DNA of 64,000 bases from Flavobacteriaceae bacterium UBA980. Its GTDB lineage: Bacteria; Bacteroidota; Bacteroidia; Flavobacteriales; Flavobacteriaceae. The DNA lies in assembly GCA_002292265.1 (NCBI GenBank), contig DBBQ01000039.1:1-64000 (forward strand). Reading direction: 5' to 3'. The notes under the pieces were generated by a model. It searched no databases, was not told where the DNA came from, and saw nothing but the letters and a program-made list of their open reading frames with translations. Each line of letters begins with the position of its first letter. Positions within the stretch are counted from its first letter, which is position 1. Positions 27,062 to 35,426 of the stretch are shown here, in pieces. A program made the translations under genes and the position numbers.

Positions 27062-27535
27062 CGTCCTAAGGTATTCTGTAATAGCACGTGCCTCCTCCTC
27101 AGAAAGGTTCTGATTGAGCATCATCACGTTGTTGTATTTTTTAAGCAAGGCTTTAGCAATGGGGTCTTGCTTTAACATTTCTGTAGGGTTTAGCAGGATA
27201 TTGATCACCCACTCAGGACTTCTCCTCTCGTAAATCCCTTTCATTGCAGGACCAATTAATTTGCGTTCGGCCATATGGCAAGCCGTACATTTTTGCTTAA
27301 AGGCAGTTTCTCCTTTTGCAGCCATAGCCTGATCGATCTCTTCATCAAAAGTTAAACTTTTAATAGGACCAATCCCTTTGTTGTTTAGGTCAACGGGAAC
27401 CTCAGAAACATCAGTAGCTGTGTCTTTCTTTTCTTCTTTTTGAGTTCGGTTGTATTCGAACCCTTTTTTCTTTTCTTCTGAACTCCCGCAACTTATAAAA
27501 AGAGCAAAAGTGAATAACACAAGTAGATTTTTCAT
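27056..27535 (-). CDS. Class I cytochrome c lipoprotein
   Basis: Mono-haem cytochrome c of 159 residues, anchored as a lipoprotein (FISC, Cys16). After a Lys/Glu-rich linker comes the haem site CTACH (Cys83, Cys86, His87). GPAMKGIYERRSPEWV follows, and Met138 or Met139 in NNVMMLNQ is the likely sixth ligand. It is convergent with the dehydrogenase genes and plausibly takes their electrons to the respiratory chain; that pairing is inference from position. Confidence 0.92.
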   Translation of the reverse strand: MKNLLVLFTFALFISCGSSEEKKKGFEYNRTQKEEKKDTATDVSEVPVDLNNKGIGPIKSLTFDEEIDQAMAAKGETAFKQKCTACHMAERKLIGPAMKGIYERRSPEWVINILLNPTEMLKQDPIAKALLKKYNNVMMLNQNLSEEEARAITEYLRTL

Positions 27536-27549
27536 GAGATTAATTTCCT

Positions 27550-27557
27550 CAAAAATA
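27550..27557 (-). promoter_or_regulatory. -7 promoter element of the cytochrome c gene
   Basis: On the minus strand TATTTTTG ends 14 bases before the cytochrome ATG, an exact TAnnTTTG match. No clear -33 element. Confidence 0.4.
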
Positions 27558-27591
27558 GAAAAAGAATAGTTTTATAGAAAAAATTGAATCT

Positions 27592-28068
27592 ATGTTTTTA
27601 AAAGAATTTGAAATCCGATGGAATGACTTGGATGCCAACAGACACCTAGCAAATATTTCCTATTTGAGTTTTGCGGGCGAAACACGGATGGCCTTCATGC
27701 AAAAATTGGGCATCTCACATACCAACTTACTCAAATTGTCCATTGGCCCGGTCGTCTTTAACGAACGGCTTTTTTACTTTAAAGAAGTCTTACCCGATGA
27801 TAAAATTCGTGTATCTTTCGAACTCGCAGCGATGAGTAAAGAAGGGACTTTTTTTGAATTCGAACACAACTATTTTAATAGTTCAGGAGAAAATGTAGCC
27901 CGTTGTGAGATGATGGGTGCTTGGATGGATTTGAAAACGAGAAAACTCACGGGTTTACCTGAGCCAATGCTGGACAAATTTCAAAAAGCGGTCAAAACAG
28001 ATTCTTACAGAACAATCACCTCCGAGGATACGCGGCGGTGGAATCAAACACCAAAAAATTTATCTTAA
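27592..28068 (+). CDS. Acyl-CoA thioesterase, hotdog fold
   Basis: A 158-residue 4HBT-type thioesterase or thioesterase-like protein. The N-terminal motif RWNDLDANRHLANISYL contains the Asp and the surrounding pattern expected in 4-hydroxybenzoyl-CoA thioesterase relatives. Later strands (ERLFYFKEVLPDDKIRV, EHNYFNSSGENVARCE) fit the hotdog sheet. Substrate is unknown. It precedes a peptidase gene by 4 bases, so the two may be co-transcribed. Confidence 0.82.
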   Translation: MFLKEFEIRWNDLDANRHLANISYLSFAGETRMAFMQKLGISHTNLLKLSIGPVVFNERLFYFKEVLPDDKIRVSFELAAMSKEGTFFEFEHNYFNSSGENVARCEMMGAWMDLKTRKLTGLPEPMLDKFQKAVKTDSYRTITSEDTRRWNQTPKNLS

Positions 28069-28072
28069 TCCA

Positions 28073-29362
28073 ATGATGAACTATAGAAACATACTAACTT
28101 TTTTCCTTTTTATGGGAGTACGTGTACTCTTTGCACAAGAGCCAATACCAATCGACAAAAAATACACCAAAGCCATTGACCGTTTGGTTAAAAATAAAAA
28201 ACTAAAAGCAGCTTTTACTACAATTGAAGCACTTGAGTCCAAGACGATGGAACGTCATATTGCATTAACAGAAATTGAAGCCCCTCCATTTAAAGAAGCA
28301 AAACGAGCAGCTGCCTTTGCAGACTATTTTAACCAATTGGGAATGGATTCTGTTTGGATCGATTCTGAGGGGAACGTTTTGGGCCTCCTCAAAGGAAGTG
28401 AAGGAATACAGACCGTAGCGCTAGATGCACATTTGGACACTGTTTTTCCCGAGGGGACAGATGTAAAGGTGAAAATTAAAAACGACACCTTGTACGCACC
28501 GGGAATCGGAGATGATACCCGAGGTTTGACCATGCTTTTAACCTTATTGGAAACTCTTAAAACGAATCAAATTCAAACCAAACACAATGTGCTCTTTGTA
28601 GGTTCTGTAGGCGAAGAAGGCCTTGGAGATCTAAGTGGAGTGAAACGTCTTTTTAGAGAAGGTGGACCTAGAATTGACAGTTGGATTGCTATTGACGGTG
28701 GATCCATTGGTAGAGTAAATAACAAAGCTTTGGGATCCTATCGGTATCGGGTCACTTTTAAAGGACCTGGAGGACACTCCTGGGGTGCTTTTGGTCTGGC
28801 AAATCCGCACCACGCACTGGGAGAGGCCATCAGTAATTTCGTAGCTGCCGCAGACCAGTACACCGCTCAAGGTCGCAAGACCAGCTACAATGTGGGTGTT
28901 ATTTCTGGAGGAACTTCGATCAACTCAGTCCCTTTTGAATCTTCCATGCAGATCGATATCCGTTCGGTAGAACCTTCACGCTTGGATGCAATGGAAGCCC
29001 TTTTAGAAGAAGCCACCCAAACAGCGCTAGACCACCAAAATGAAATCAAGAGAAGAGGTCCTGACTTGACTTTGGAGGTAGAAAAAATTGGAAACCGACC
29101 TTCGGGGGAACTACCTGATACCCTCCCACTTGTACAACGCACCATTGCAGCAACTACCTATTTTGGAGCTACTCCTTACTTGACCCGTGGATCGACAAAT
29201 TCCAATATTCCCATTTCAAAGGGAATTCCAGCGGTGACCATCGGTCGGGGAGGAAATGGTGGAAAAGCCCATTCCTTGGATGAGTGGTGGATCAACGAAG
29301 AGGGACATAAAGCGATTCAGTTGGCTCTATTACTCTTACTTTCTGAAGCGGGGATGGATTGA
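28073..29362 (+). CDS. M20-family metallopeptidase, exported
   Basis: Predicted zinc-dependent exopeptidase of 429 residues with a signal peptide ending near FAQ (residue 22). Metal and catalytic motifs are HLDTVFP (near residue 123), GIGDDTRG and GEEGLGD. A dimerisation-domain region holds GPGGHSWGAFG, and a final zinc-ligand region GGKAHSLDEWW. It resembles tripeptidase T-like members. Start could be the first or second methionine. Immediately downstream lies a decayed toxin-antitoxin locus. Confidence 0.88.
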   Translation: MMNYRNILTFFLFMGVRVLFAQEPIPIDKKYTKAIDRLVKNKKLKAAFTTIEALESKTMERHIALTEIEAPPFKEAKRAAAFADYFNQLGMDSVWIDSEGNVLGLLKGSEGIQTVALDAHLDTVFPEGTDVKVKIKNDTLYAPGIGDDTRGLTMLLTLLETLKTNQIQTKHNVLFVGSVGEEGLGDLSGVKRLFREGGPRIDSWIAIDGGSIGRVNNKALGSYRYRVTFKGPGGHSWGAFGLANPHHALGEAISNFVAAADQYTAQGRKTSYNVGVISGGTSINSVPFESSMQIDIRSVEPSRLDAMEALLEEATQTALDHQNEIKRRGPDLTLEVEKIGNRPSGELPDTLPLVQRTIAATTYFGATPYLTRGSTNSNIPISKGIPAVTIGRGGNGGKAHSLDEWWINEEGHKAIQLALLLLLSEAGMD

Positions 29363-29431
29363 GCCTTTTATTTTGAATTCATGAACTTTTACAAATAAGA
29401 GTAACAAAGCAACATATTACTTACGAAATAG

Positions 29432-29726
29432 GATCTTTTATTAAATAAAGATATACTGTTTGATCTGGGAAAAAGGATTAAGCAACAGCGTTTAAATCAA
29501 AATCTAACCGCAAAGGGATTGGCAGAACGAAGCGGAGTCAGTCAGATAACTAGAACAGGTTTTGAACGAAGTAAAAAAAACATCTCATTGATTAATTTTA
29601 TCGAATTCTTACGTATGCTTAAACTCGTAGCTAATTTTGGAAGAATTGATTCCAGAAAACCCTTTGGTTAGCCCATTAGAAATGATGGAACTAGAAAAGA
29701 AAAAAAGAAAAAGAGCGAGAAGTTAA
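29432..29726 (+). pseudogene. hipB-like XRE antitoxin relic (frameshifted)
   Basis: Conceptual translation from 29432 gives a typical HipB helix-turn-helix: DLGKRIKQQRLNQNLTAKG, LAERSGVSQ, then FERSKKNISLINFIEFLRML. A TAG at 29429 and the lack of any in-frame ATG remove the start. Near 29640 the family sequence jumps frame: EELIPENPLVSPLEMMELEK continues from 29640 in the +1 frame to a TAA at 29724-29726. In the original frame a TAG follows at 29669. It is therefore broken at both the start and the C-terminal third. Confidence 0.75.
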
Positions 29727-29846
29727 TGGGAGTTGAGGTTTTTATATAGGGAATGTGTGTTGGAATATTAGTCAAAATACCCGATGGGATTGCTTATCAA
29801 TAAGATCCAGAATTTAAAAAAAACAGGATTTGAGCTATCACCTGTC
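29726..29846 (+). pseudogene. hipA-like toxin kinase remnant (N-terminus only)
   Basis: Starts with an ATG overlapping the hipB stop as TAATG, the usual hipBA coupling. The translation MGVEVFI, stop, GMCVGILVKIPDGIAYQ, stop, DPEFKK then, after a frame slip in an A8 run (29816-29823), TGFELSPV matches the HipA N-terminus. In-frame stops are at 29747 and 29801. Only about 40 of some 400 residues remain; the rest is gone where the convergent transporter gene ends. Confidence 0.7.
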
Positions 29847-30734
29847 AGTCTTACCCTTCTTCGAAACCAAATACACACCAACAAAAACTAAAAGACAAGC
29901 CAGGATTTTTACCCCATCCAAAATATCATTTCCTGTAATTACGGCATAGAGGATGGTAATTAGAGGTTGAAGATAGGTAAAGGCGCCAATCGCCGTGGGA
30001 GGTAAGGTTTTCAGTGCATAGACATTTAGCATATAGGTCATAAAAGTCGTTCCTACGACAACAAACCCCATACGCCAAATGGCTTCGAAAGGAAGGGTAG
30101 TCCAAGACACCTCACTGAACTCTGAATAGGTGACAGGGAAAGTGTAAAAAATTCCAATCAAAAACATCCATTTCATTAAGGTAATTGTACTGTATTTCTT
30201 CGTTAAAGGTTTTACCATGACAAGATAGGCGCCAAAACTAGTAGCATTTATCAGGAGCATGGTATTACCCAAAGGAATATTGGGTGCATTGAGGACTTGG
30301 GTCGTATTGCCATAGAGTATCAAAATAATTGCACCAGTAAAACCCAATACAATCCCTAAGAATTTAAATAGCGTTAGTTTTTCTTTTAGAAAGAAGGCGG
30401 AAAGAATGAGAATGATGATGGGGGTAAGGGTGACAATAACACCACTGTTGATAGGTGTGGAGAGTTGGAGCCCTTTGAAAAACATCAACATATTGATACA
30501 CATACCCAAAAAAGCAGCTCCTGCAATTCTCAGATAGTCTTTTCGTTCGATGGTCTCTTTGGGGACAAAAAGACTTATTGTCCAAAACAGCACACTAGCC
30601 CCCACTACTCGGAGCATGATAAATCCAAAAGGGCCAATGTAGTGCGGCATCACCACTTTGGCAATGGTGTGGTTTAAACCGTAAATGGTAGTTGCTCCAA
30701 AAGCAGCAAGTAATGCAAGAGCCCTACTGTTCAT
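29838..30734 (-). CDS. EamA/DMT-family transporter
   Basis: Ten-segment membrane exporter of the drug/metabolite transporter superfamily, 298 residues, made of two EamA repeats. N-terminal GLNHTIAKVVMPHYIGPFGF and the second-repeat end FTYLQPLITILYAVI with the Lys-rich C-terminus are typical. Substrate unknown. It overlaps the upstream ArsC-like gene by 11 bases and is therefore co-transcribed with it. Its 3' end abuts or cuts into the hipA remnant. Confidence 0.88.
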   Translation of the reverse strand: MNSRALALLAAFGATTIYGLNHTIAKVVMPHYIGPFGFIMLRVVGASVLFWTISLFVPKETIERKDYLRIAGAAFLGMCINMLMFFKGLQLSTPINSGVIVTLTPIIILILSAFFLKEKLTLFKFLGIVLGFTGAIILILYGNTTQVLNAPNIPLGNTMLLINATSFGAYLVMVKPLTKKYSTITLMKWMFLIGIFYTFPVTYSEFSEVSWTTLPFEAIWRMGFVVVGTTFMTYMLNVYALKTLPPTAIGAFTYLQPLITILYAVITGNDILDGVKILACLLVFVGVYLVSKKGKTDR

Positions 30735-31080
30735 CTAAAAAAGCTTTAGCTTCAGCTACGGTCTTTGCAGCATTCCCCACAAAAATATGTTCCTCATAAA
30801 CTAAGACAGGACGTTTTAAAAAAGTGTAATGCTCCAGCAACAGAGTTTTATAGTCTTGCTCACTAAGATTCTTTTCTTTTAGGTTGCGTTGTTTGTAAAG
30901 CTGTGCACGCTTATTAATTAAGTCTTCGTAACGGCCTACCCTTTTGTGTAGGTCTTTTACTTGAGCTGTTGTAAGCGTATTTTTCTTAATGTCGATTTGG
31001 GTAATCGTATCCTTTAGTTTGAGTTCGTTTAGAATTCGTTTACACGTATCACAACTGCTTAAATAATAAAATAGGCGCAT
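30724..31080 (-). CDS. ArsC/Spx-family thioredoxin-fold protein
   Basis: A 118-residue protein of the arsenate reductase/Spx/MgsR family. I use the ATG at 31080 (MRLFYYLSSCDTCK) since the frame upstream runs into the divergent gene and lacks family sequence. CDTC near residue 10 is the redox motif and the region KRPVLVYEEHIFVGNAA is the conserved arginine-proline site. Whether it reduces arsenate or is a regulator is not decidable. No other ars gene is nearby. Confidence 0.85.
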   Translation of the reverse strand: MRLFYYLSSCDTCKRILNELKLKDTITQIDIKKNTLTTAQVKDLHKRVGRYEDLINKRAQLYKQRNLKEKNLSEQDYKTLLLEHYTFLKRPVLVYEEHIFVGNAAKTVAEAKAFLDEQ

Positions 31081-31179
31081 GGAAATCACTTTAGCTTTAC
31101 AAAGAAAAATCATTTTTGTGGAACCACAGGGGTTTTGCCTAAAATCAAATACCTTTACAACTGAAAAAAAATTGATGAC

Positions 31180-32331
31180 ATGAAAGACAAACTTCATTTC
31201 AATAGTGCCACCATTCACGGAGGGCAAGCCCCTGATAAAGGGTATGGTGCGGTAATGCCCCCCATTTATCAAACCTCAACTTATGCGCAAACCACTCCAG
31301 GCGGACATCAAGGTTTTGAATACAGCCGTACGCACAATCCGACACGCCAAGCTTTGGAAAAATCCTTGGCCAGTATTGAAGCGGGAAACTACGGTTTTGC
31401 TTTTGGGTCGGGGCTAGCAGCGATGGATGCGGTTTTAAAACTGCTCAAACCGGGAGATGAAATCATTTCTACAGACGATCTTTACGGAGGATCCTACCGT
31501 TTGTTTACCAAAATCTTTGAAGATTTTGGACTGAAGTTTCACTTTGTACCCATGTCCAACACGGCAGCAATTGCTGACGCCATAACGGAAAAAACGAAAT
31601 TGATTTGGGTAGAAACCCCAACCAATCCCATGATGAATGTGATTGATATCAAGGCGGTGGTGGAGTTGGTTCAAGACAAAGACATCTGGGTGGCTGTGGA
31701 CAATACCTTCGCTTCTTCCTACATTCAGCAGCCCCTAACGATGGGAGCTGATATTGTAATGCACTCGGCTACAAAATACCTTGCGGGGCATTCCGATGTC
31801 GTATTGGGTGCCTTGGTGGTAAACGATGCAAAGCTTGCTGAGCGCATAGGTTTTATTCAAAATGCCAGTGGTGCCATCTGTGGTCCAATGGATAGTTTTT
31901 TAACTCTGAGAGGAATCAAAACTCTGCACGTTCGAATGGAGCGTCATTGTAAAAATGCAGCCACTATTGCTCATTTTTTAAATGAAAACTCCAAAATTGA
32001 CAAAGTTTATTGGCCGGGTTTTGAATTTCATCCCAATCACGAAGTAGCTAAAAAGCAGATGTATGGTTTTGGAGGAATGCTCTCCTTTGTAACCAAAGGA
32101 GCTGACTATGCGGCAGCCATTAAAATTGTAGAGCGGTTAAAACTTTTTACCCTTGCGGAATCGCTGGGGGGAGTTGAGAGTTTGGCTGGACATCCGGCAA
32201 GCATGACCCACGCCTCCATTCCCAAAGAGCTAAGAGAAAAAAGTGGGGTGGTCGATGCACTGATTCGACTCAGTGTAGGTATAGAAGATGTACGAGATTT
32301 AATCGCGGATTTAGAACAAGCGATTGGTTAA
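31180..32331 (+). CDS. Cystathionine gamma-synthase/lyase (PLP)
   Basis: Trans-sulfuration PLP enzyme of 383 residues. Landmarks: YSRTHNPTRQALE, the phosphate-binding FGSGLAAMDAV, and WVETPTNPMMNVIDI. The PLP lysine is Lys199 in HSATKYLAGHSDV. The C-terminus has SLGGVESLAGHPASMTHA. Gamma-synthase and gamma-lyase members are close and no met gene neighbours it, so the direction of the pathway stays open. It is followed after 9 bases by an lpxH gene. Confidence 0.9.
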   Translation: MKDKLHFNSATIHGGQAPDKGYGAVMPPIYQTSTYAQTTPGGHQGFEYSRTHNPTRQALEKSLASIEAGNYGFAFGSGLAAMDAVLKLLKPGDEIISTDDLYGGSYRLFTKIFEDFGLKFHFVPMSNTAAIADAITEKTKLIWVETPTNPMMNVIDIKAVVELVQDKDIWVAVDNTFASSYIQQPLTMGADIVMHSATKYLAGHSDVVLGALVVNDAKLAERIGFIQNASGAICGPMDSFLTLRGIKTLHVRMERHCKNAATIAHFLNENSKIDKVYWPGFEFHPNHEVAKKQMYGFGGMLSFVTKGADYAAAIKIVERLKLFTLAESLGGVESLAGHPASMTHASIPKELREKSGVVDALIRLSVGIEDVRDLIADLEQAIG

Positions 32332-32340
32332 TTCTCTTTC

Positions 32341-33111
32341 ATGGAACTTCCCAAAAACAAGAAAATTTACTTTGCCTCCGACCAGCATTTTGGAGCTCCT
32401 ACTCCTGAGTTGAGTAAAGTCCGCGAGGGACATTTTCTGCGTTGGTTGAACGAGATCGAGGAAGACGTGGCCGTTTTGTTTTTATTGGGAGACTTGTTTG
32501 ATTTCTGGTTTGAATACAAAAAGGTAGTTCCTAAAGGCTTTGTCCGAATTTTGGGAAAATTAGCAACCCTTTCCGATCGGGGAATTCCCATTCATTACTT
32601 TGTAGGGAATCACGACCTGTGGATTAAAGACTATTTTGAAACGGAGCTTCATATCCCCGTTTATCATAAACCTCAAGAATTTACTTTTAATACAACTACT
32701 TTTTTTATCGCACACGGAGACGGTTTGGGTCCTAACGACAAAGGGTACAAACGAATGAAAAAGTTGTTTACCAACCCCCTAGCTCAACGCCTTTTTAGAG
32801 CGTTGCATCCCGACCTAGGAATGCGGTTGGGGCACTATCTTTCAGTAAAAAACAAATTGATATCAGGAGATGAGGATGCCGTTTTTTTAGGAGATGAAAA
32901 CGAATGGTTGGCGCGTTATGCGAAACGTAAACTGGAACAAAAACACCGTGATTATTTTGTTTTCGGGCACCGTCACATTCCTTTGGAAATCGATTTGAAC
33001 GCAGACTCAAAATACATCAATCTCGGCGATTGGGTTTCCCATTTCACCTATGCTGTGTTTGATGGAAACCGTCTGGAACTCAAAAAATGGGATACCCAAA
33101 AATATGATTGA
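32341..33111 (+). CDS. lpxH: UDP-2,3-diacylglucosamine diphosphatase
   Basis: Lipid A biosynthesis phosphoesterase, 256 residues, of the calcineurin-like metallophosphatase fold. Metal ligands are visible: Asp14 and His16 in SDQHFG, GDLFD at 50-54, GNHD at 89-92, AHGDGLG and, near the C-terminus, GHRHIPLE. The SDQHFG form, with Gln instead of a more usual small residue, is common in Bacteroidota. The hflX start overlaps its end by 8 bases. Confidence 0.88.
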   Translation: MELPKNKKIYFASDQHFGAPTPELSKVREGHFLRWLNEIEEDVAVLFLLGDLFDFWFEYKKVVPKGFVRILGKLATLSDRGIPIHYFVGNHDLWIKDYFETELHIPVYHKPQEFTFNTTTFFIAHGDGLGPNDKGYKRMKKLFTNPLAQRLFRALHPDLGMRLGHYLSVKNKLISGDEDAVFLGDENEWLARYAKRKLEQKHRDYFVFGHRHIPLEIDLNADSKYINLGDWVSHFTYAVFDGNRLELKKWDTQKYD

Positions 33112-34315
33112 AGAAAAATCGTTGAGCCTTGAAAATGCACTACTTGTAGGTGTGATCAACAGTCGTCAAAATGAAGAACAGTCCAAAGAATATCTGGATG
33201 AATTGGAATTTCTGACCTACACGGCAGGAGGTAAAGTTTTGAAGCGGTTTACTCAAAAAATTGATCCCCCCAATCCGAAGACTTTTATCGGTTCTGGAAA
33301 GATGCAGGAGGTGTTGGAGTTTGTTAAAACTCATGATGTTTCTTCTGTAATTTTTGACGACGAACTGACGCCAGCCCAACAGGGAAATATTGAAAAGATG
33401 CTGAAAGTCAAAATCCTAGATCGGATAGGACTCATTCTCGATATTTTTGCTCAACGCGCTCAAACCAGTTATGCGCGAACCCAAGTGGAACTAGCACAAT
33501 ACCAATATTTGCTCCCCCGTCTTAAGGGTTTGTGGACGCACTTGGAACGTCAAAAAGGAGGTATTGGGATGCGGGGACCAGGAGAAACAGAAATTGAAAC
33601 TGACCGAAGGATCGTACGTGATAAAATCTCTTTACTCAAAAAGAAGCTGATCACGATTGATAAGCAAATGGCAACCCAAAGGGGAAACCGAGGAGCATTG
33701 GTTCGTGTAGCGCTGGTAGGATATACCAACGTGGGAAAATCCACCTTGATGAATGTCATTGCAAAAAGTGATGTCTTTGCCGAAAACAAGCTCTTTGCAA
33801 CACTAGACACCACCGTGCGAAAAGTGGTGATCGGAAACCTTCCTTTCTTGTTGAGTGATACCGTAGGGTTTATTCGAAAACTACCGACCCAATTGGTAGA
33901 ATCGTTTAAAAGTACGTTGGATGAAGTCCAAGAGGCCGATCTATTACTTCATGTAGTGGATATTTCTCATCCCAATTTTGAAGAGCATATTGATTCTGTC
34001 AATCAGATTCTCAAAGAGATCAACAGTTTGGACAAACCCACCTATATGGTCTTTAATAAAATTGATGCCTATGAACCTAAATCCTGGGACGAAACTGAAC
34101 TGGTAGAAGAACGCGGGAAAAAGCATTACAGTCTTGGAGAATGGGAAGAAACCTGGATGAGTACCATGAACGTGCAAGCTTTGTTTATTTCTGCGCTAAA
34201 CAAAGAGAACCTAAAGGAATTCCGAAACCGAGTCTATGACGCAGTCCGTCAAATCCACGTGACCCGTTTCCCCTACAACCACTTTTTATATCCCGAAATT
34301 TTGGAGGAGGAGTAA
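33104..34315 (+). CDS. hflX: GTPase HflX
   Basis: Ribosome-associated GTPase of 403 residues. The ATG at 33104 (MIEEKSLSLENALL) is chosen; the longer frame covers lpxH. The N-terminal domain includes GKMQEV and DDELTPAQQ. The linker GPGETEIETDRR precedes the G domain with P-loop GYTNVGKS at 206-213, DTVGFIRKLP and the NKID region. It ends EEE then TAA inside an 18-base palindrome shared with the convergent gene. Confidence 0.95.
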   Translation: MIEEKSLSLENALLVGVINSRQNEEQSKEYLDELEFLTYTAGGKVLKRFTQKIDPPNPKTFIGSGKMQEVLEFVKTHDVSSVIFDDELTPAQQGNIEKMLKVKILDRIGLILDIFAQRAQTSYARTQVELAQYQYLLPRLKGLWTHLERQKGGIGMRGPGETEIETDRRIVRDKISLLKKKLITIDKQMATQRGNRGALVRVALVGYTNVGKSTLMNVIAKSDVFAENKLFATLDTTVRKVVIGNLPFLLSDTVGFIRKLPTQLVESFKSTLDEVQEADLLLHVVDISHPNFEEHIDSVNQILKEINSLDKPTYMVFNKIDAYEPKSWDETELVEERGKKHYSLGEWEETWMSTMNVQALFISALNKENLKEFRNRVYDAVRQIHVTRFPYNHFLYPEILEEE

Positions 34316-34327
34316 CACGTGTTACTC
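34310..34327. repeat. Perfect 18-base palindrome over two convergent stops
   Basis: GAGTAACACGTGTTACTC is its own reverse complement. Both flanking genes end in it with GAG-TAA: hflX on the plus strand (stop 34313-34315) and the SRPBCC/GyrI gene on the minus strand (stop 34324-34322). The six bases between the stops are CACGTG. It lacks a T-run, so an ordinary terminator function is doubtful. Confidence 0.8.
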
Positions 34328-35368
34328 GATCCCCTTTCCTAAAACAACATAGACCGGAAAATGATCGGAATAGCCCTCGAGTTGAGTACCCTGAATTTCA
34401 TTCCGAAAAGGATAGCCTTTGTATTTTCCGTTTGGGTTTCTGAGATAGGGAGGATTAAAAACAGCTGTTTTTAGTTCTTTTTCTTCAGTATCTTGAGGCT
34501 TGTTTAAATACACTTCAAAAGGAACCAAGCCTTTTTTAGATTTAAATTTTTTCGCTCTTTGGTGCATCACTTGCGTTGCCCAGGCAGTTCCCAAATGGCG
34601 GTAGGGCCCGGTGAGTAAAACACGGTGTACCTTGATATCGGGAAGTTCTTTCACAAAGTATGGAGTAGGGAGGTCATGAATGGCTTCCTTAATGGGCAAA
34701 CCAATAGTATACACTATTTTGTCCTTTACGGGATCAAATTTGTGGTATAAGGTAAATGGATTTCCACAGATCAGGTCTTGATATTCATGGACTAATTTGG
34801 GAACGACATTTTCAAAATCTTCGGTCATGATTTGTTCAATGTTTGACATTTTACAGCGGGTTTCAAAACCGATATATTTTGTTTTATTAGAGTTTTTATA
34901 TCCTTCAAATTTCAGATCGCATAAGGTGTTACCCTGTTCCACTAAATCTTTGAGTAACAAAAGCCCTCTTTCGTAATCCATACCCACATACACCTCCATG
35001 GATTTTTTCATCCAAAATAAAAACCAAGGAAGGCTGCTTTTCATGGTCCAGGCAACTTTTGTTCCATCGCTTTTTTCTTCTAAATAAAAGTCTACTTCCA
35101 CTTTGGATTTCCAGGGTTTGTAAAAGTTTAAGGAACAAGAAAGAGACTTGTTTTTTGTTTCACTTAAGACTCTCATGTCTCCACTCCCTGTAACGTCTCC
35201 TTCCCAAATGTAATACTTCCCATCTGTGTCGATATTTAGAGAAGTGTTGGGATCGGCGATGAGCCAAGGAGACCATTGAGGCCAGTTGTGAAAGTCGTTT
35301 AGGTAATTGAAAATAGACTTTACTTCTTTTTGAATCAGTAAAGACTTTTTGATGTACATTTTACTCAT
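34322..35368 (-). CDS. SRPBCC + GyrI-like protein with an EEP-nuclease tail (chimera)
   Basis: A 348-residue protein in three parts. Residues 1 to about 150 form an SRPBCC/polyketide-cyclase-like lipid-binding domain (LNDFHNWPQWSPW). About 160-305 form a GyrI-like effector-binding domain ending FEVYLNKPQDTEEKELKTAV. The last 40 or so residues (GKYKGYPFRNEIQGT, then GYSDHFPVYVVL) do not belong to GyrI. They match the C-terminus of endonuclease/exonuclease/phosphatase proteins, whose SDH motif holds the catalytic His. The nuclease core is absent, so the tail cannot be an active nuclease. Recombination with a lost neighbour is the likely origin. Function is unknown; GyrI-like domains bind small molecules. 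Confidence 0.75.
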   Translation of the reverse strand: MSKMYIKKSLLIQKEVKSIFNYLNDFHNWPQWSPWLIADPNTSLNIDTDGKYYIWEGDVTGSGDMRVLSETKNKSLSCSLNFYKPWKSKVEVDFYLEEKSDGTKVAWTMKSSLPWFLFWMKKSMEVYVGMDYERGLLLLKDLVEQGNTLCDLKFEGYKNSNKTKYIGFETRCKMSNIEQIMTEDFENVVPKLVHEYQDLICGNPFTLYHKFDPVKDKIVYTIGLPIKEAIHDLPTPYFVKELPDIKVHRVLLTGPYRHLGTAWATQVMHQRAKKFKSKKGLVPFEVYLNKPQDTEEKELKTAVFNPPYLRNPNGKYKGYPFRNEIQGTQLEGYSDHFPVYVVLGKGIE

Positions 35369-35426
35369 GGATTAGGTATTTGGGGTTACTAAATAATAAA
35401 CAAAATTTACAAAAATCTTTGCAATA

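Noticed and set aside
29838..29846. Possible full-length hipA gene reading on under the transporter
   Set aside because: Beyond the ELSPV residues the plus-strand frame shows no HipA sequence; the minus-strand EamA protein is complete and well supported there.
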